Made by a program: the position numbers and the translations under genes. A DNA stretch of 64,000 nt, taken from Onishia taeanensis. GTDB lineage: Bacteria; Pseudomonadota; Gammaproteobacteria; Pseudomonadales; Halomonadaceae. Below the pieces are notes generated by a model. The model did no database searches, had not been told where the DNA came from, and saw only the letters and a program-made list of their open reading frames with translations. Of the stretch, positions 39,293-48,895 are shown one piece after another; within the stretch, counting starts at the first letter, position 1; each line of letters opens with the position of its first letter. The DNA lies in contig NZ_JABVXC010000006.1 of assembly GCF_013349955.1 (NCBI RefSeq), forward strand, positions 1 to 64,000, written 5' to 3'.

Positions 39293-39601
39293 ATGCATAA
39301 CCTCTGGATTCCCGTCGTCGCCATCCTCGCCGTTGCCGGCATGATCTTCGGTGGCCAGGCCTATTCCGAGGCAAAGCGCGATGCCCATATCGCCGAGCTG
39401 ATCAGTGAACGCCTCGACAGCCAGGTGCCGGCCGAGATTTCCCATCTGGCGCGGGTCAACAAGGGCTATGGCGTTTGCGGCGACTATGCGCTGTCAGGCG
39501 ACGAGACCGGCCGCTTCTACTACAACACCGCCACCGAAAGCCTGGCGCTGGGCACCGATGCCCCGCAGTATCGCGACAACTGCCATAACCTGCCCGAATA
39601 A
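39293..39601 (+). CDS. Small hypothetical membrane-anchored protein
   Basis: Not recognised. The 102-residue product begins with a hydrophobic segment (residues 3-22, LWIPVVAILAVAGMIFGGQA) that could be a signal anchor. A polar region with two cysteines follows (GVCGDYALSG and RDNCHNLPE), about 40 residues apart, which could form a periplasmic disulfide. Codon use matches its neighbours, and GAGG precedes the ATG at short range. Confidence 0.65.
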   Translation: MHNLWIPVVAILAVAGMIFGGQAYSEAKRDAHIAELISERLDSQVPAEISHLARVNKGYGVCGDYALSGDETGRFYYNTATESLALGTDAPQYRDNCHNLPE

Positions 39602-39614
39602 TCACTTGAGCGCC

Positions 39615-40211
39615 TCAGTTCTTGAGCCGCCCCACCAATTCGAGTGCGCCATCCTCAGGCGCCAGCACCAGAATCTCGCCGGAGCGCGGATAAACGCCGG
39701 TGAGTGCGGTGATATTGACCTGATGGGTGACCAGTACCAACGCTCCCTCGCCGTTCCAGGCGTCGATAAGCTCGCCTAGTTCGCGGGTCTGCCGGTCGGC
39801 GGCGCCGCGATCGCGAAAGAAGGAGTCGAGTGCCGGGGTAGGTATCACTTCGCCAAGCCCCAACAGCTCGGCGGTGTCGAGGCAGCGGCACCAGCGGCTC
39901 GCGCGCACCTCAGTCACCGCGATACCCCGTTCACGAAACCGCTCGCCGATGGCGCGGGCCTGGGCACGGCCCTCCGCGGAAAGGTTGCGCTGGGTGGCGC
40001 AGTCATCCAGTGCAAAGCCCGCTGGGTCGCCGGTGCCGGGCGCCAAAGCGTGGCGCATCAGGGCAACGTGACCGCCACTGGCAAGCGCGGCCCAAGCGGC
40101 GTTGTCCTCTTGCGCCTCGGCGTCACGAGGCGCGACCAAGCCGATGGCGGCCAGTAAGAGCAGCGCCAGCATCGAAAAGGCGTGCAGCGATAGCGTCGGG
40201 CGTCGAATCAT
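39615..40211 (-). CDS. Exported histidine phosphatase family protein
   Basis: Protein of 198 aa with a signal peptide (MIRRPTLSLHAFSMLALLLL, cleavage after RDAEA near residue 34), so periplasmic. The catalytic phospho-histidine motif reads MRHALAPGTGDP (RHA rather than the more common RHG). The second catalytic region has RASRWCRCLDTAELL and THQVNITAL. ATG 40211, with GTGAGG upstream, is preferred over upstream in-frame starts. The substrate is unknown. Confidence 0.82.
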   Translation of the reverse strand: MIRRPTLSLHAFSMLALLLLAAIGLVAPRDAEAQEDNAAWAALASGGHVALMRHALAPGTGDPAGFALDDCATQRNLSAEGRAQARAIGERFRERGIAVTEVRASRWCRCLDTAELLGLGEVIPTPALDSFFRDRGAADRQTRELGELIDAWNGEGALVLVTHQVNITALTGVYPRSGEILVLAPEDGALELVGRLKN

Positions 40212-40310
40212 CGGGACCTCACGGGTGAAGAGCGGGTGGCCATTCATGCCGTCGTAGCGGCAGAAGTAGCGTCGTGCCTTCAGCCTAGTCCATACCACCT
40301 GGGGCCTCGT

Positions 40311-41135
40311 TTAGAACCGGGCGCGGAAGTGCCATTCATCATCACCGACATCGTTGCGAATGGCCTCGATCAGGGAAGGGTCCAGCTCGGGGTCGTCGAG
40401 CTCAAAGAGACCGCAGCGCGCCAGGGCGCGGCGTGGGTTGACCGGTTCGCTCAGTCGCTCATAGACCACCCGCACGCAGCAGGGCATGCGCTCGCTGCTA
40501 TCGGCCACGCCAAGCTTGAGCCCGGTAAGACGCGAGACATGGCTGCGAAAGCTGGGGAACAGAATGGTCTGGGTGACTTCGTGGCCGTTGAGCGATTCGT
40601 AATCGACCATGAAGATGCGGTCGGTCAGGAACAGCGCGGCGCCGCGATAGCGGTTGTGGTAGGGCCGCTGGTCGGTTGAGGAGGTCATTCGCTCGGTGCG
40701 CTGGTAGAGGGTACTGCCCTCGTGGGATTCCAGGCAGACCAGGGTGCGCAGCACCTTGCCGGGCTGCGACATGGAGAGATAGTGCTCGTAGTAGCAGCCA
40801 ACATAGCGCGACATGCCGCGGCTGCCCTGAGTAAGCAGCGCATCGGGCAAGCTCAGCGAGCTGTGCGGTTCCTGGGGCTCTTCAGCCGCCTCATCGGCCG
40901 GCCGGGGGCGTAGCCTGATCAGCGGCATGAAGTCGTCATGGGGCAGCAGGATCTCGTGAACCTCGACCCCGAAGAAGTCACAGATACGCCGCATGATGCT
41001 GTCGCAGGGCCGGTAACGTCCACTCAGGTAGCGGTTGAACTGCGGCCGATTGATATCGAGCCGGCGGCACACCTCGGCGATGGAGCGATAATAGCTGCAT
41101 AGCAGGCGGAGGTTGGCCGCAAAGTCATCATGCAT
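40311..41135 (-). CDS. XRE-like HTH transcriptional regulator
   Basis: Regulator of 274 aa. An N-terminal HTH (NLRLLCSYYRSIAEVCRRLD, then INRPQFNRYLSGRYRP) covers about residues 6-65. The long C-terminal part (about 80-274) is not a domain I recognise and probably senses a ligand. It is divergent from an AGCS symporter, aspartase and asparaginase, so control of amino-acid use is likely. Nested GCGC-containing dyads in the spacer are candidate operators. Confidence 0.75.
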   Translation of the reverse strand: MHDDFAANLRLLCSYYRSIAEVCRRLDINRPQFNRYLSGRYRPCDSIMRRICDFFGVEVHEILLPHDDFMPLIRLRPRPADEAAEEPQEPHSSLSLPDALLTQGSRGMSRYVGCYYEHYLSMSQPGKVLRTLVCLESHEGSTLYQRTERMTSSTDQRPYHNRYRGAALFLTDRIFMVDYESLNGHEVTQTILFPSFRSHVSRLTGLKLGVADSSERMPCCVRVVYERLSEPVNPRRALARCGLFELDDPELDPSLIEAIRNDVGDDEWHFRARF

Positions 41136-41166
41136 GTCGAGTCCTCGGCCATGTCGCTGCCCGACA

Positions 41167-41207
41167 TGGCGCAGTCTGGCGCACTTGGTGCGCATGATAC
41201 TGCGCCA
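41167..41207. promoter_or_regulatory. Nested dyads in the regulator/AGCS spacer
   Basis: Outer arms TGGCGCAGT (41167-41175) and ACTGCGCCA (41199-41207) enclose a second dyad, GCGCAC TTG GTGCGC (41179-41193). It lies 32 bp from the XRE regulator start and 118 bp from the symporter start. Probable operator for the divergent regulator. Confidence 0.5.
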
Positions 41208-41270
41208 GGGCGCAACAGAGCGTCAAATCCCATTGTGCTGGGCGGGCTGGTTAAATCGCGTGGACGACTC

Positions 41271-41309
41271 GCAAGAACAACACGCAACAACAGCTCACAA
41301 CAACACAAT
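41271..41309. repeat. Degenerate 13-bp CAACAA-rich repeat before the AGCS gene
   Basis: GCAAGAACAACAC, GCAACAACAGCTC and ACAACAACACAAT succeed one another directly upstream of the symporter ribosome binding site (GGAG). The leader would be unstructured. Confidence 0.5.
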
Positions 41310-41324
41310 AGCGGAGACATCTTC

Positions 41325-42797
41325 ATGTTGGATTTCCTCAACGACTTGCTCTGGGGCAAGGTCCTGCTGGTGCTGCTGATCACGGTCGGCGTCGGCTTCA
41401 CGGTAGCCTCGCGCTTCGTGCAGTTTCGCTACTTCGGTCGCATGTTCCAGATTCTCGGTGCCAGCCAGGCCTTCAAGCGCGACAAGCACGGCCACCTGAG
41501 CTCCTTCCAGGCGCTGGTGCTGTCGGTGGCCGGGCGCGTCGGCGGCGGCAACATCGCCGGTGTCGCCGTGGCGATCACCCTGGGCGGCCCGGGTGCGGTG
41601 TTCTGGATGTGGATGGTCGGCCTGATGGGCATGGCGACCAGCTTCCTCGAGTGCACCCTGGCACAGACCTACAAGCAGGCCAGTGGCGACGGCACCTATC
41701 GCGGTGGGCCGGCCTATTACATCGTCAAGGGGCTGGGCAGCCGCTGGACCTGGCTGGCGGGGCTCTACTCCGTGCTGCTGCTGGTGACCTTCGGCTTCGG
41801 CTTCACCGCCCTGCAGTCCTATGCGGTGGCCACTTCCTTCGGTGATGCCTTCGGCGTGCCGGTACTCTATAGCGGCCTTGCGCTGGCGATGGTGGTCGGC
41901 CTGATCATTTTCGGCGGCATCAAGCGCATCGCGCGTATTTCCGAGGTACTGGTGCCCTTCATGGCCGGCGGCTACATCCTCATCGCGCTGCTGGTGCTGG
42001 GCCTCAACATCGACAAGATTCCGGACGTGGTCACGCTGATCGTGAAGAGCGCCTTCGGCCTCGAACCGGCGATCGGTGGCGGCATCGGCGCGGCGATCAT
42101 GATGGGCGTGAAGCGCGGCCTGTTCTCCAACGAGGCGGGGCTTGGTAGCGCACCGAACGTGGCGGCGGTGGCCTATGTGCCGCACCCGGCCAACCAGGGC
42201 ATCGTGCAGGCCTTCTCGGTGTTCATCGATACCGTGATCATCTGCTCGGCCACGGCCTTCATGATCCTGCTCAGCGGCGTTTACGATCCGGCCTCCACCA
42301 ATGAAGTGGCGGGCATAGCCCTGACCCAGGCCGCAATGGCCGACCACGTCGGCGAATGGGGCCGTACCTTCGTCAGCCTGGCCCTGCTGCTGTTTGCCTT
42401 CAGCACCATCCTCTACAACTACTATCTGGGCGAAAACAGCCTCAACTTCTTCAGCCGCGATAACCAGACGCTGTTCAACGCCTTCCGCGTCGCCATCGTG
42501 CTGCTGGTCTGCTGGGGTGCGACCACCGATCTGGGTACCGTGTTCGGCTTCGCCGACGTGACCATGGGCCTTCTGGCGGTGGCCAACCTGATCGCGCTGA
42601 TCATGCTGTTCAAACCGGGCCTGCGCATCCTCAAGGACTTCGACGGCCAGATTCGCAGCGGCCTCAAGCAGCCGATCTTCGATGCCAAGCAGCACCCGGA
42701 CATGAACCTGGACCCCAAGGCCTGGGAAATCGAGCCGGAAGACCTGGCACGCATGCATGACGTGCTCGGCAACACACCGGCCAGCGCCAAGGACTGA
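41325..42797 (+). CDS. Alanine/glycine:cation symporter (AGCS) family protein
   Basis: Na+- or H+-coupled amino-acid symporter of 490 aa with about 11 membrane segments. Family motifs are GRVGGGNIAGVAVAITLGGPGAVFWMW near 71-97 and FSNEAGLGSAPNVAA near 267-281. I chose ATG 41325, with GGAG upstream; the frame is open 65 codons further up into the operator region. Placement before aspA and ansA suggests asparagine, aspartate or glutamine rather than alanine, by inference only. Confidence 0.88.
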   Translation: MLDFLNDLLWGKVLLVLLITVGVGFTVASRFVQFRYFGRMFQILGASQAFKRDKHGHLSSFQALVLSVAGRVGGGNIAGVAVAITLGGPGAVFWMWMVGLMGMATSFLECTLAQTYKQASGDGTYRGGPAYYIVKGLGSRWTWLAGLYSVLLLVTFGFGFTALQSYAVATSFGDAFGVPVLYSGLALAMVVGLIIFGGIKRIARISEVLVPFMAGGYILIALLVLGLNIDKIPDVVTLIVKSAFGLEPAIGGGIGAAIMMGVKRGLFSNEAGLGSAPNVAAVAYVPHPANQGIVQAFSVFIDTVIICSATAFMILLSGVYDPASTNEVAGIALTQAAMADHVGEWGRTFVSLALLLFAFSTILYNYYLGENSLNFFSRDNQTLFNAFRVAIVLLVCWGATTDLGTVFGFADVTMGLLAVANLIALIMLFKPGLRILKDFDGQIRSGLKQPIFDAKQHPDMNLDPKAWEIEPEDLARMHDVLGNTPASAKD

Positions 42798-42844
42798 GCC
42801 CTGCCCCACCCGGCACGACCGGCCGGGTGCACGCCAAGGCTCAA

Positions 42845-42872
42845 GCGGCCCCGCCCGGTCGGGCGGGGCCGC
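42845..42872 (+). terminator. Terminator after the AGCS gene
   Basis: A perfect 12-bp GC-rich stem (42845-42856 with 42861-42872), GGTC loop, followed by ATCATTTT. Confidence 0.75.
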
Positions 42873-42892
42873 ATCATTTTCCTCCTAGGCAA

Positions 42893-42929
42893 TGCCTGAA
42901 AAGTACGGCGCTCGTCGACTTTTCAGGCA
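42893..42929. repeat. REP-like palindrome, copy 2, in the aspA leader
   Basis: Perfect 12-bp arms (TGCCTGAAAAGT at 42893-42904, ACTTTTCAGGCA at 42918-42929) with a 13-nt loop. Read on the minus strand it shares its core with the element at 25615-25652. It lies 36 bp before the aspA start. Confidence 0.65.
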
Positions 42930-42965
42930 CAGCCTCGATTCTTCGCTTGCTGAGTGAACGACACC

Positions 42966-44366
<1,401 letters not shown>

Positions 44367-44368
44367 CC

Positions 44369-45457
44369 ATGCCGCGACTGCTGATCCTGCACACTGGCGG
44401 CACCATCGGTATGCAGCCCTCGCCGACGGGCTATGTGCCGGCCGCAGGCTTTCCCGACCGCCTGGCCCATCACCTTTGCGAAAGCTTGGACACTCAGCCT
44501 GGCGACCATGGCAGAGCCGTGCTGCCCGACTACCGGCTGATCGAGCTCGCGCCGCTGATCGACAGCGCCGACCTGGCCCCTGTCGACTGGAACCGTATCG
44601 TCGCGGCCCTGGCCGAGCACTGGCACGACTATGAGGGTTTTATCGTGCTGCACGGCACCGACACCCTGGCCTACACGGCATCTGCGCTGTCGTTCATGCT
44701 CGGGCCCCTGGACAAGCCGGTGGTGCTCACCGGCGCCCAGATCCCGCTCGGCGAGCCACGTAGCGATGCCATCAACAACCTGACCACCGCCCTGTCGATG
44801 GCCGCCGACCCCGCCGCCCCGCCGGAAGTCTGCATCGCCTTTCATGACCGGCTGCTGCGCGGCAACCGGGCGCGCAAGGTACGAAGCCAGGGATTCGATG
44901 CCTTCGATTCCCCTGACGCGCCCTGGCTCGGTGAGGCCGGCATCGCCCTATCCTTCACACCCAGCCTGGCGTTGGCGCCGGGCCAGCCCGAAGCAGACTC
45001 TCGCGCCACGGGCGATTCCGCCGCTGCGTTCACGCCGGACCTCACACCGCGTCACTTTGCCCCCGGCGCGGTGGCCATGCTGCCGGTGCACCCTGGCCTG
45101 TCAGCGGCCATGCTGGATGCCGTGCTCGGCGACCCGGCCCTCAAGGGGCTGGTGCTGCAGACCTACGGGGTGGGCAATCCTCCGAGCCTCGATGGCGCGC
45201 TGATCGACCGCCTGGCACGAGCAAGCCAGGCCGGCATCGCGATACTCAACATAAGCCAGTGTCAGCAGGGGCAGGTCGTTCAGGGCGCCTATGCCAGCGG
45301 CGGTGCACTGAATGCCGCCGGCGTGATTCCCGGTGCGGACCTGACCCCCGAGGCTGCGCTGACCAAGCTGCAGGTGCTGATCGCCGATGGTTTCAAGGGC
45401 GCAGGACTGCGCGCCGCGCTGGCCGCCCCGCTGCGCGGCGAGATGAGCCCCGGCTGA
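44369..45457 (+). CDS. ansA: Type I (cytoplasmic) asparaginase
   Basis: Hydrolyses asparagine to aspartate and ammonia; 362 aa without a signal peptide. The first catalytic threonine is in LILHTGGTIGMQPS and the second in VLHGTDTLAYTASALSF near 92-108. About 20 extra residues of low similarity lie near 205-225. Directly behind aspA, so asparagine would be converted to fumarate by this pair. Confidence 0.92.
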   Translation: MPRLLILHTGGTIGMQPSPTGYVPAAGFPDRLAHHLCESLDTQPGDHGRAVLPDYRLIELAPLIDSADLAPVDWNRIVAALAEHWHDYEGFIVLHGTDTLAYTASALSFMLGPLDKPVVLTGAQIPLGEPRSDAINNLTTALSMAADPAAPPEVCIAFHDRLLRGNRARKVRSQGFDAFDSPDAPWLGEAGIALSFTPSLALAPGQPEADSRATGDSAAAFTPDLTPRHFAPGAVAMLPVHPGLSAAMLDAVLGDPALKGLVLQTYGVGNPPSLDGALIDRLARASQAGIAILNISQCQQGQVVQGAYASGGALNAAGVIPGADLTPEAALTKLQVLIADGFKGAGLRAALAAPLRGEMSPG

Positions 45458-45644
45458 CAGGGCGGCCTTGCTGTTCTTCGAGGCGCAGCTTCCGAGAGCA
45501 CCTTCTAAGCATGCCTTCTTGGCCAGTTTTCTCAGCCCGTCGCCTGCACACGTTTTCCGAACGCCCAACGACCATGAGCGCGGGGCCTGGAGGCCTCGAC
45601 CATGGTCTATATCATCTCGACAGCCGCGATCAGGGGTTACAGAC

Positions 45645-45664
45645 TACAATGGGAACGGTTCCAT
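45645..45664. promoter_or_regulatory. LacI-type operator over the promoter of the kgu regulator
   Basis: ATGGGAAC.GGTTCCAT (45649-45664) is a 16-bp dyad with the central CG typical of LacI-family sites, and it extends to CA...TG outside. A -10-like TACAAT (45645-45650) overlaps it. It matches the site at 46843-46858 read on the other strand. This position predicts autorepression. Confidence 0.65.
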
Positions 45665-45679
45665 TGAGCAGGTAACAGC

Positions 45680-46729
45680 ATGTCGTCATCCAAGGCCGCG
45701 TCGCGTTGCGCCACCATTCTCGAAGTGGCTCAGCAGGCCGGGGTTTCCAAGACCAGCGTATCCCGCTACTTCAGCGGCGAACGCGACCGCCTGTCGGAAA
45801 CCATGCAAACGCGCATCGCCAGCGCCGCCAAACGCTTGAATTATCGCCCCAACCAAATGGCTCGCGGCCTCAAAGGCGGCCATTCACGCCTGATCGGCAT
45901 GCTCATCGCGGACATCCTCAACCCCTTCTCGGTGGCGGTGATGCATGGCGTCGAGCAAGCCTGCCGGGCAAGGGGTTTCTCACTAGTGGTGTGCAACACC
46001 GACAACGACCCGGCGCAGGAGCGCGACCACCTCGCTCTGCTCGCGACCTACCGGATAGAAGGCCTGGTGATCAATGCCGCCGGCCAGCCCAGCCGCGAGC
46101 TCAAGCAGCTCGCCGAGCAGGGCACGCCGCTGGTCCTGCTGGACCGCTCGCTGGGTGAGCTCAGGGCAGACGAAGTCGGCCTCGATAACGCCCGGACCAT
46201 CGACATGGCGCTGGACCATCTCGCATCGCAAGGTTACGGCGATCTGCTATATCTCAGCGAGCCCACGTCACAGGCAAGCTCACGCCAGGTTCGCCTGGAA
46301 CGCTTTGAGCGGCAGCGTGAGCTACGCGGGCTGATGGGGCAGGCAATAAGCCTATCGCTGGACAAGGACGCCTCATCACTCGAGCAGGCCGTCACGGACT
46401 TTCTGGCAGCGCCCTCCCAGCGCCCCAAGGCGCTGCTCTGCGGCAATGGCAACGTCACGCTCGCCGTCACCCGGGCACTGCAGGCCAAGGGCATAGTGCC
46501 GGGCGCCATCGGCCTGATGGGCATCGACGAACTCGACTGGTGTCAGCTGGTGACCCCCGGGATCACCACGCTGGCCCAGCCCACCAAGGATATCGGTCGT
46601 GCCGCCGCGGAGACCCTGCTGCAGCGCTTGGAGTCGCATGGCGAGGCGGCGCCGCCTCGGCGCATCCATTATCAACCCAGACTATTGGCTCGCGGCTCGA
46701 CCCAAGGTCCACCCACCAGCACCGCTTAA
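45680..46729 (+). CDS. ptxS: LacI family regulator, probably PtxS-like (2-ketogluconate)
   Basis: Repressor of 349 aa. The LacI HTH (ATILEVAQQAGVSKTSVSRYFS) and hinge helix (YRPNQMARGLKGG) lie at residues 11-65; a periplasmic-binding-protein-like effector domain follows. It stands directly before kguE-kguK-kguD homologues, as PtxS does in Pseudomonas, so 2-ketogluconate is the likely inducer. A matching dyad lies before this gene and again at the start of kguE. The symbol rests on context. Confidence 0.8.
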   Translation: MSSSKAASRCATILEVAQQAGVSKTSVSRYFSGERDRLSETMQTRIASAAKRLNYRPNQMARGLKGGHSRLIGMLIADILNPFSVAVMHGVEQACRARGFSLVVCNTDNDPAQERDHLALLATYRIEGLVINAAGQPSRELKQLAEQGTPLVLLDRSLGELRADEVGLDNARTIDMALDHLASQGYGDLLYLSEPTSQASSRQVRLERFERQRELRGLMGQAISLSLDKDASSLEQAVTDFLAAPSQRPKALLCGNGNVTLAVTRALQAKGIVPGAIGLMGIDELDWCQLVTPGITTLAQPTKDIGRAAAETLLQRLESHGEAAPPRRIHYQPRLLARGSTQGPPTSTA

Positions 46730-46804
46730 GCCTCAATAGACCACCGCCTATGCTGCGCTGAACCAACGCTTATGCCTCGCTGACCAACCGCTTAGCACCT
46801 CAGG
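46715..46804. repeat. Degenerate repeat of about 21-25 bp, four copies, before kguE
   Basis: Segments starting at 46715, 46740, 46762 and 46783 share the pattern ACCA.CGCTTATGCC.CGCTG. The clearest are ACCAACGCTTATGCCTCGCTG (46762-46782, 21 bp, differences mainly in the last third of the others) and ACCACCGCCTATGC (46740-46753). The first copy includes the end of the regulator gene; the last runs into the kguE ribosome binding site. Confidence 0.6.
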
Positions 46805-46809
46805 AGACC

Positions 46810-47655
46810 ATGATGGCCACACACCAGGATTCACGCACCACGATGGTAACGTTCCCATCGCACTCCATCAGCGTTTCAGGCCCACCCTCGGTGCTGGTCG
46901 CCGCCTCGGCATTCGGTCAAGCGCTGATCGCCGAGCACGGCCAGGCGGCGATTCTGCCCTGGTTGAAAGCCGCCGGTGCCGATGGCGTGGAGATTCGTCG
47001 CGAGCTGCTACCCGAAGGCTTCGACGACTTCGAAGCGCTGGGTGATGCCTGCGCAGAGCAGTCACTGGGCCTGATCTACTCGGCGGCAGACGCACTCTGG
47101 AACGACGATAGCCTTGCGCCGGGGCTCATGACTCGCCTGGAGGAAAGCCGGCGCCTGGGCGCGGCAGCCGTGAAATTCTCACTGGGGCAGTACTCGCCTG
47201 ATGCTTCGCCCTCATCTCGCGCCAACGCCTGGCAGCACCTGAACGAACAGCTGGCGCATCCCAAGACACCGCTGCTGCTGGTCGAGAACGACCAGACACA
47301 GGACGGCGGCACCCTCGCCCCGCTCGCGGCGAGCCTTGCCGATGCTGAAACCGCCGGCTGTCCGCTCTACATGACCTTCGACATCGGCAACTGGCACTGG
47401 GTCGGCGCCGATCCGCTGGCGGCCGCCGAGCGCCTGGGGCCCTATGTGCGCTACCTGCACTGCAAGGGCGTGGTATTCGGCCAGGGGCGCCCCCACGCCA
47501 GCGTGCCCGACACGGAAGAGCTCAAGGGCTGGCCAAGGCTAATGGCGCACTTTCCCCAGGGCGTGACGCGGGCCATCGAATATCCCTTGCAGTCGCCACA
47601 GCTCCAGGACTTTACCCACGGACAGCTCAACCGGCTGCGAGCGCTACATGCCTGA
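46810..47655 (+). CDS. kguE: KguE-like sugar isomerase/epimerase
   Basis: TIM-barrel protein of 281 aa from the AP-endonuclease-2/xylose-isomerase-like family, first gene of the kgu operon. Its exact reaction in 2-ketogluconate use is unclear even in Pseudomonas. Metal-site residues are in VENDQTQDGG and MTFDIGNWHWVGADP. CAGGAG before ATG 46810 favours this start. A second ATG at 46843 lies inside the LacI operator, so the operator overlaps the first codons whichever is used. Confidence 0.78.
   Translation: MMATHQDSRTTMVTFPSHSISVSGPPSVLVAASAFGQALIAEHGQAAILPWLKAAGADGVEIRRELLPEGFDDFEALGDACAEQSLGLIYSAADALWNDDSLAPGLMTRLEESRRLGAAAVKFSLGQYSPDASPSSRANAWQHLNEQLAHPKTPLLLVENDQTQDGGTLAPLAASLADAETAGCPLYMTFDIGNWHWVGADPLAAAERLGPYVRYLHCKGVVFGQGRPHASVPDTEELKGWPRLMAHFPQGVTRAIEYPLQSPQLQDFTHGQLNRLRALHA
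46841..46860. promoter_or_regulatory. LacI-type operator at the start of kguE
   Basis: CGATGGTAACGTTCCCATCG is a 20-bp dyad with one mismatched pair and a central CG. On the opposite strand its core ATGGGAACG...CAT equals the operator upstream of the LacI gene. The two are about 1.2 kb apart. It lies inside the 5' coding region, so it would act as a roadblock or looping partner. Confidence 0.65.
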
Positions 47656-47744
47656 ACTCAGGCCCTGGCGCGCCGCTCGCCATCACCAACGAATAAACAT
47701 CTACGGCTGATAACCAACTAAAGCTGATTAAAAGAGGAGCCTTT

Positions 47745-48782
47745 ATGCCGTCACTCGACAAGGCAGCAGGCATGCCGCCAGACAATTCGCCATCCCCGTC
47801 GCCATGCCCTTCACCAGAGCTACTGGCCTTCGGTGAAGCGATGACAATGTTCGTGGCCGAACACCCGGGAGCGCTGTCTGACATCGAGCATTTCCAGCGC
47901 CGCATCGCCGGGGCAGACACCAATGTGGCCATCGGCCTGGCACGCCTGGGTCGGCACGTCGGCTGGCTAAGCCGCGTCGGCGATGACGGTTTCGGTCGCT
48001 ATATCCGTCGCACCCTGGAAGCCGAGGGCCTGGACTGCCGATATCTGACCGATGACCCGGAACACCCGACCGGGCTGGTGTTCAAGGAACGCGCCGCCGG
48101 TGGTGCCGACCCGCACGTCGAGTACTTCCGTCGCGGCAGCGCCGCCAGCCACCTCTCGCTGCATGATGCGGCAGCGGTGGACTTCGATGCCCTGCGCCAC
48201 CTGCATGCCACCGGTATCCCACCGGCCTTGTCGGCTAGCTGCCGAGAGCTCTCCTGGCACATGCTCGACAAGGCAAGAGAGGCGGGCGCCAGCATCTCAT
48301 TCGACCCCAACCTGCGCCCCAGCCTCTGGAGCAGCGATGCCGAGATGGCGACTACCCTCAATGCCATGGCCGCCAAGTCAGACTGGGTGCTGCCAGGACT
48401 AGCCGAGGGGCAGCGTCTGACGGGACTCTCGGCCCATCAAGACATCGCCGACTTCTATCTCGAGCGCGGCGCCAAGGCAGTCATCATCAAACTAGGGCCT
48501 GAGGGTAGCTACTATCGCGGCGTGATTGGCGGCCGGGAGCAAAGCTTCATGGTGCCCGGCCTGGCGGTCACGGAAGTGGTCGATACCGTCGGCGCCGGCG
48601 ACGGTTTCGCCGTGGGGGTGATCAGCGCTCTGCTCGATGGCCGCTCACCCCACGAAGCCCTGCATCGCGGCAACCTGATTGGCGCCGAGGCGGTGCAGGT
48701 CAGAGGCGATATGGAAGGGTTGCCCCATCGCGCCCGCCTGGAGCAGCTCGAAGCCCTCTACCGCTTGCCCACGCGGCAGTGA
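47745..48782 (+). CDS. kguK: 2-ketogluconate kinase (PfkB family)
   Basis: Sugar kinase of 345 aa, predicted to phosphorylate 2-keto-D-gluconate at O-6. Motifs are LAFGEAMTMFVAEHPG near 27-42, GADTNVAIGLARLGRHVGWLSRVGDDGFG near 54-82, and the catalytic base in VVDTVGAGDGFAVGV near 277-291. Similarity to KguK extends through EYFRRGSAASHLS. A 2-keto-3-deoxygluconate kinase is the alternative, but kguD downstream favours KguK. A Pro/Ser-rich extension of about 24 residues precedes the domain. Confidence 0.85.
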   Translation: MPSLDKAAGMPPDNSPSPSPCPSPELLAFGEAMTMFVAEHPGALSDIEHFQRRIAGADTNVAIGLARLGRHVGWLSRVGDDGFGRYIRRTLEAEGLDCRYLTDDPEHPTGLVFKERAAGGADPHVEYFRRGSAASHLSLHDAAAVDFDALRHLHATGIPPALSASCRELSWHMLDKAREAGASISFDPNLRPSLWSSDAEMATTLNAMAAKSDWVLPGLAEGQRLTGLSAHQDIADFYLERGAKAVIIKLGPEGSYYRGVIGGREQSFMVPGLAVTEVVDTVGAGDGFAVGVISALLDGRSPHEALHRGNLIGAEAVQVRGDMEGLPHRARLEQLEALYRLPTRQ

Positions 48783-48789
48783 AATGACG

Positions 48790-48845
48790 CCAGTGACTTG
48801 CAACCAGTGAACTGAAGCCAGTGATGTAAAACCAGTGACCCGGTG
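48790..48845. repeat. 14-bp tandem repeat with constant CCAGTGA, four copies
   Basis: CCAGTGACTTGCAA, CCAGTGAACTGAAG, CCAGTGATGTAAAA and CCAGTGACCCGGTG start at 48790, 48804, 48818 and 48832, exactly 14 bp apart. They fill most of the spacer between kguK and kguD. The first seven bases are constant and the rest vary. Confidence 0.9.
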
Positions 48846-48895
48846 AACGTGCAAAGACGCCGGGTAAACCGTGGCCTCTGCACAAGGAGTTTGAG

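Noticed and set aside
41295..42809. Long minus-strand open frame of 504 codons opposite the AGCS symporter gene
   Set aside because: Its translation is His/Gln/Asp-rich and low in hydrophobic residues, typical of the antisense of GC-rich codons. The plus strand has an unmistakable membrane transporter with a good ribosome binding site.
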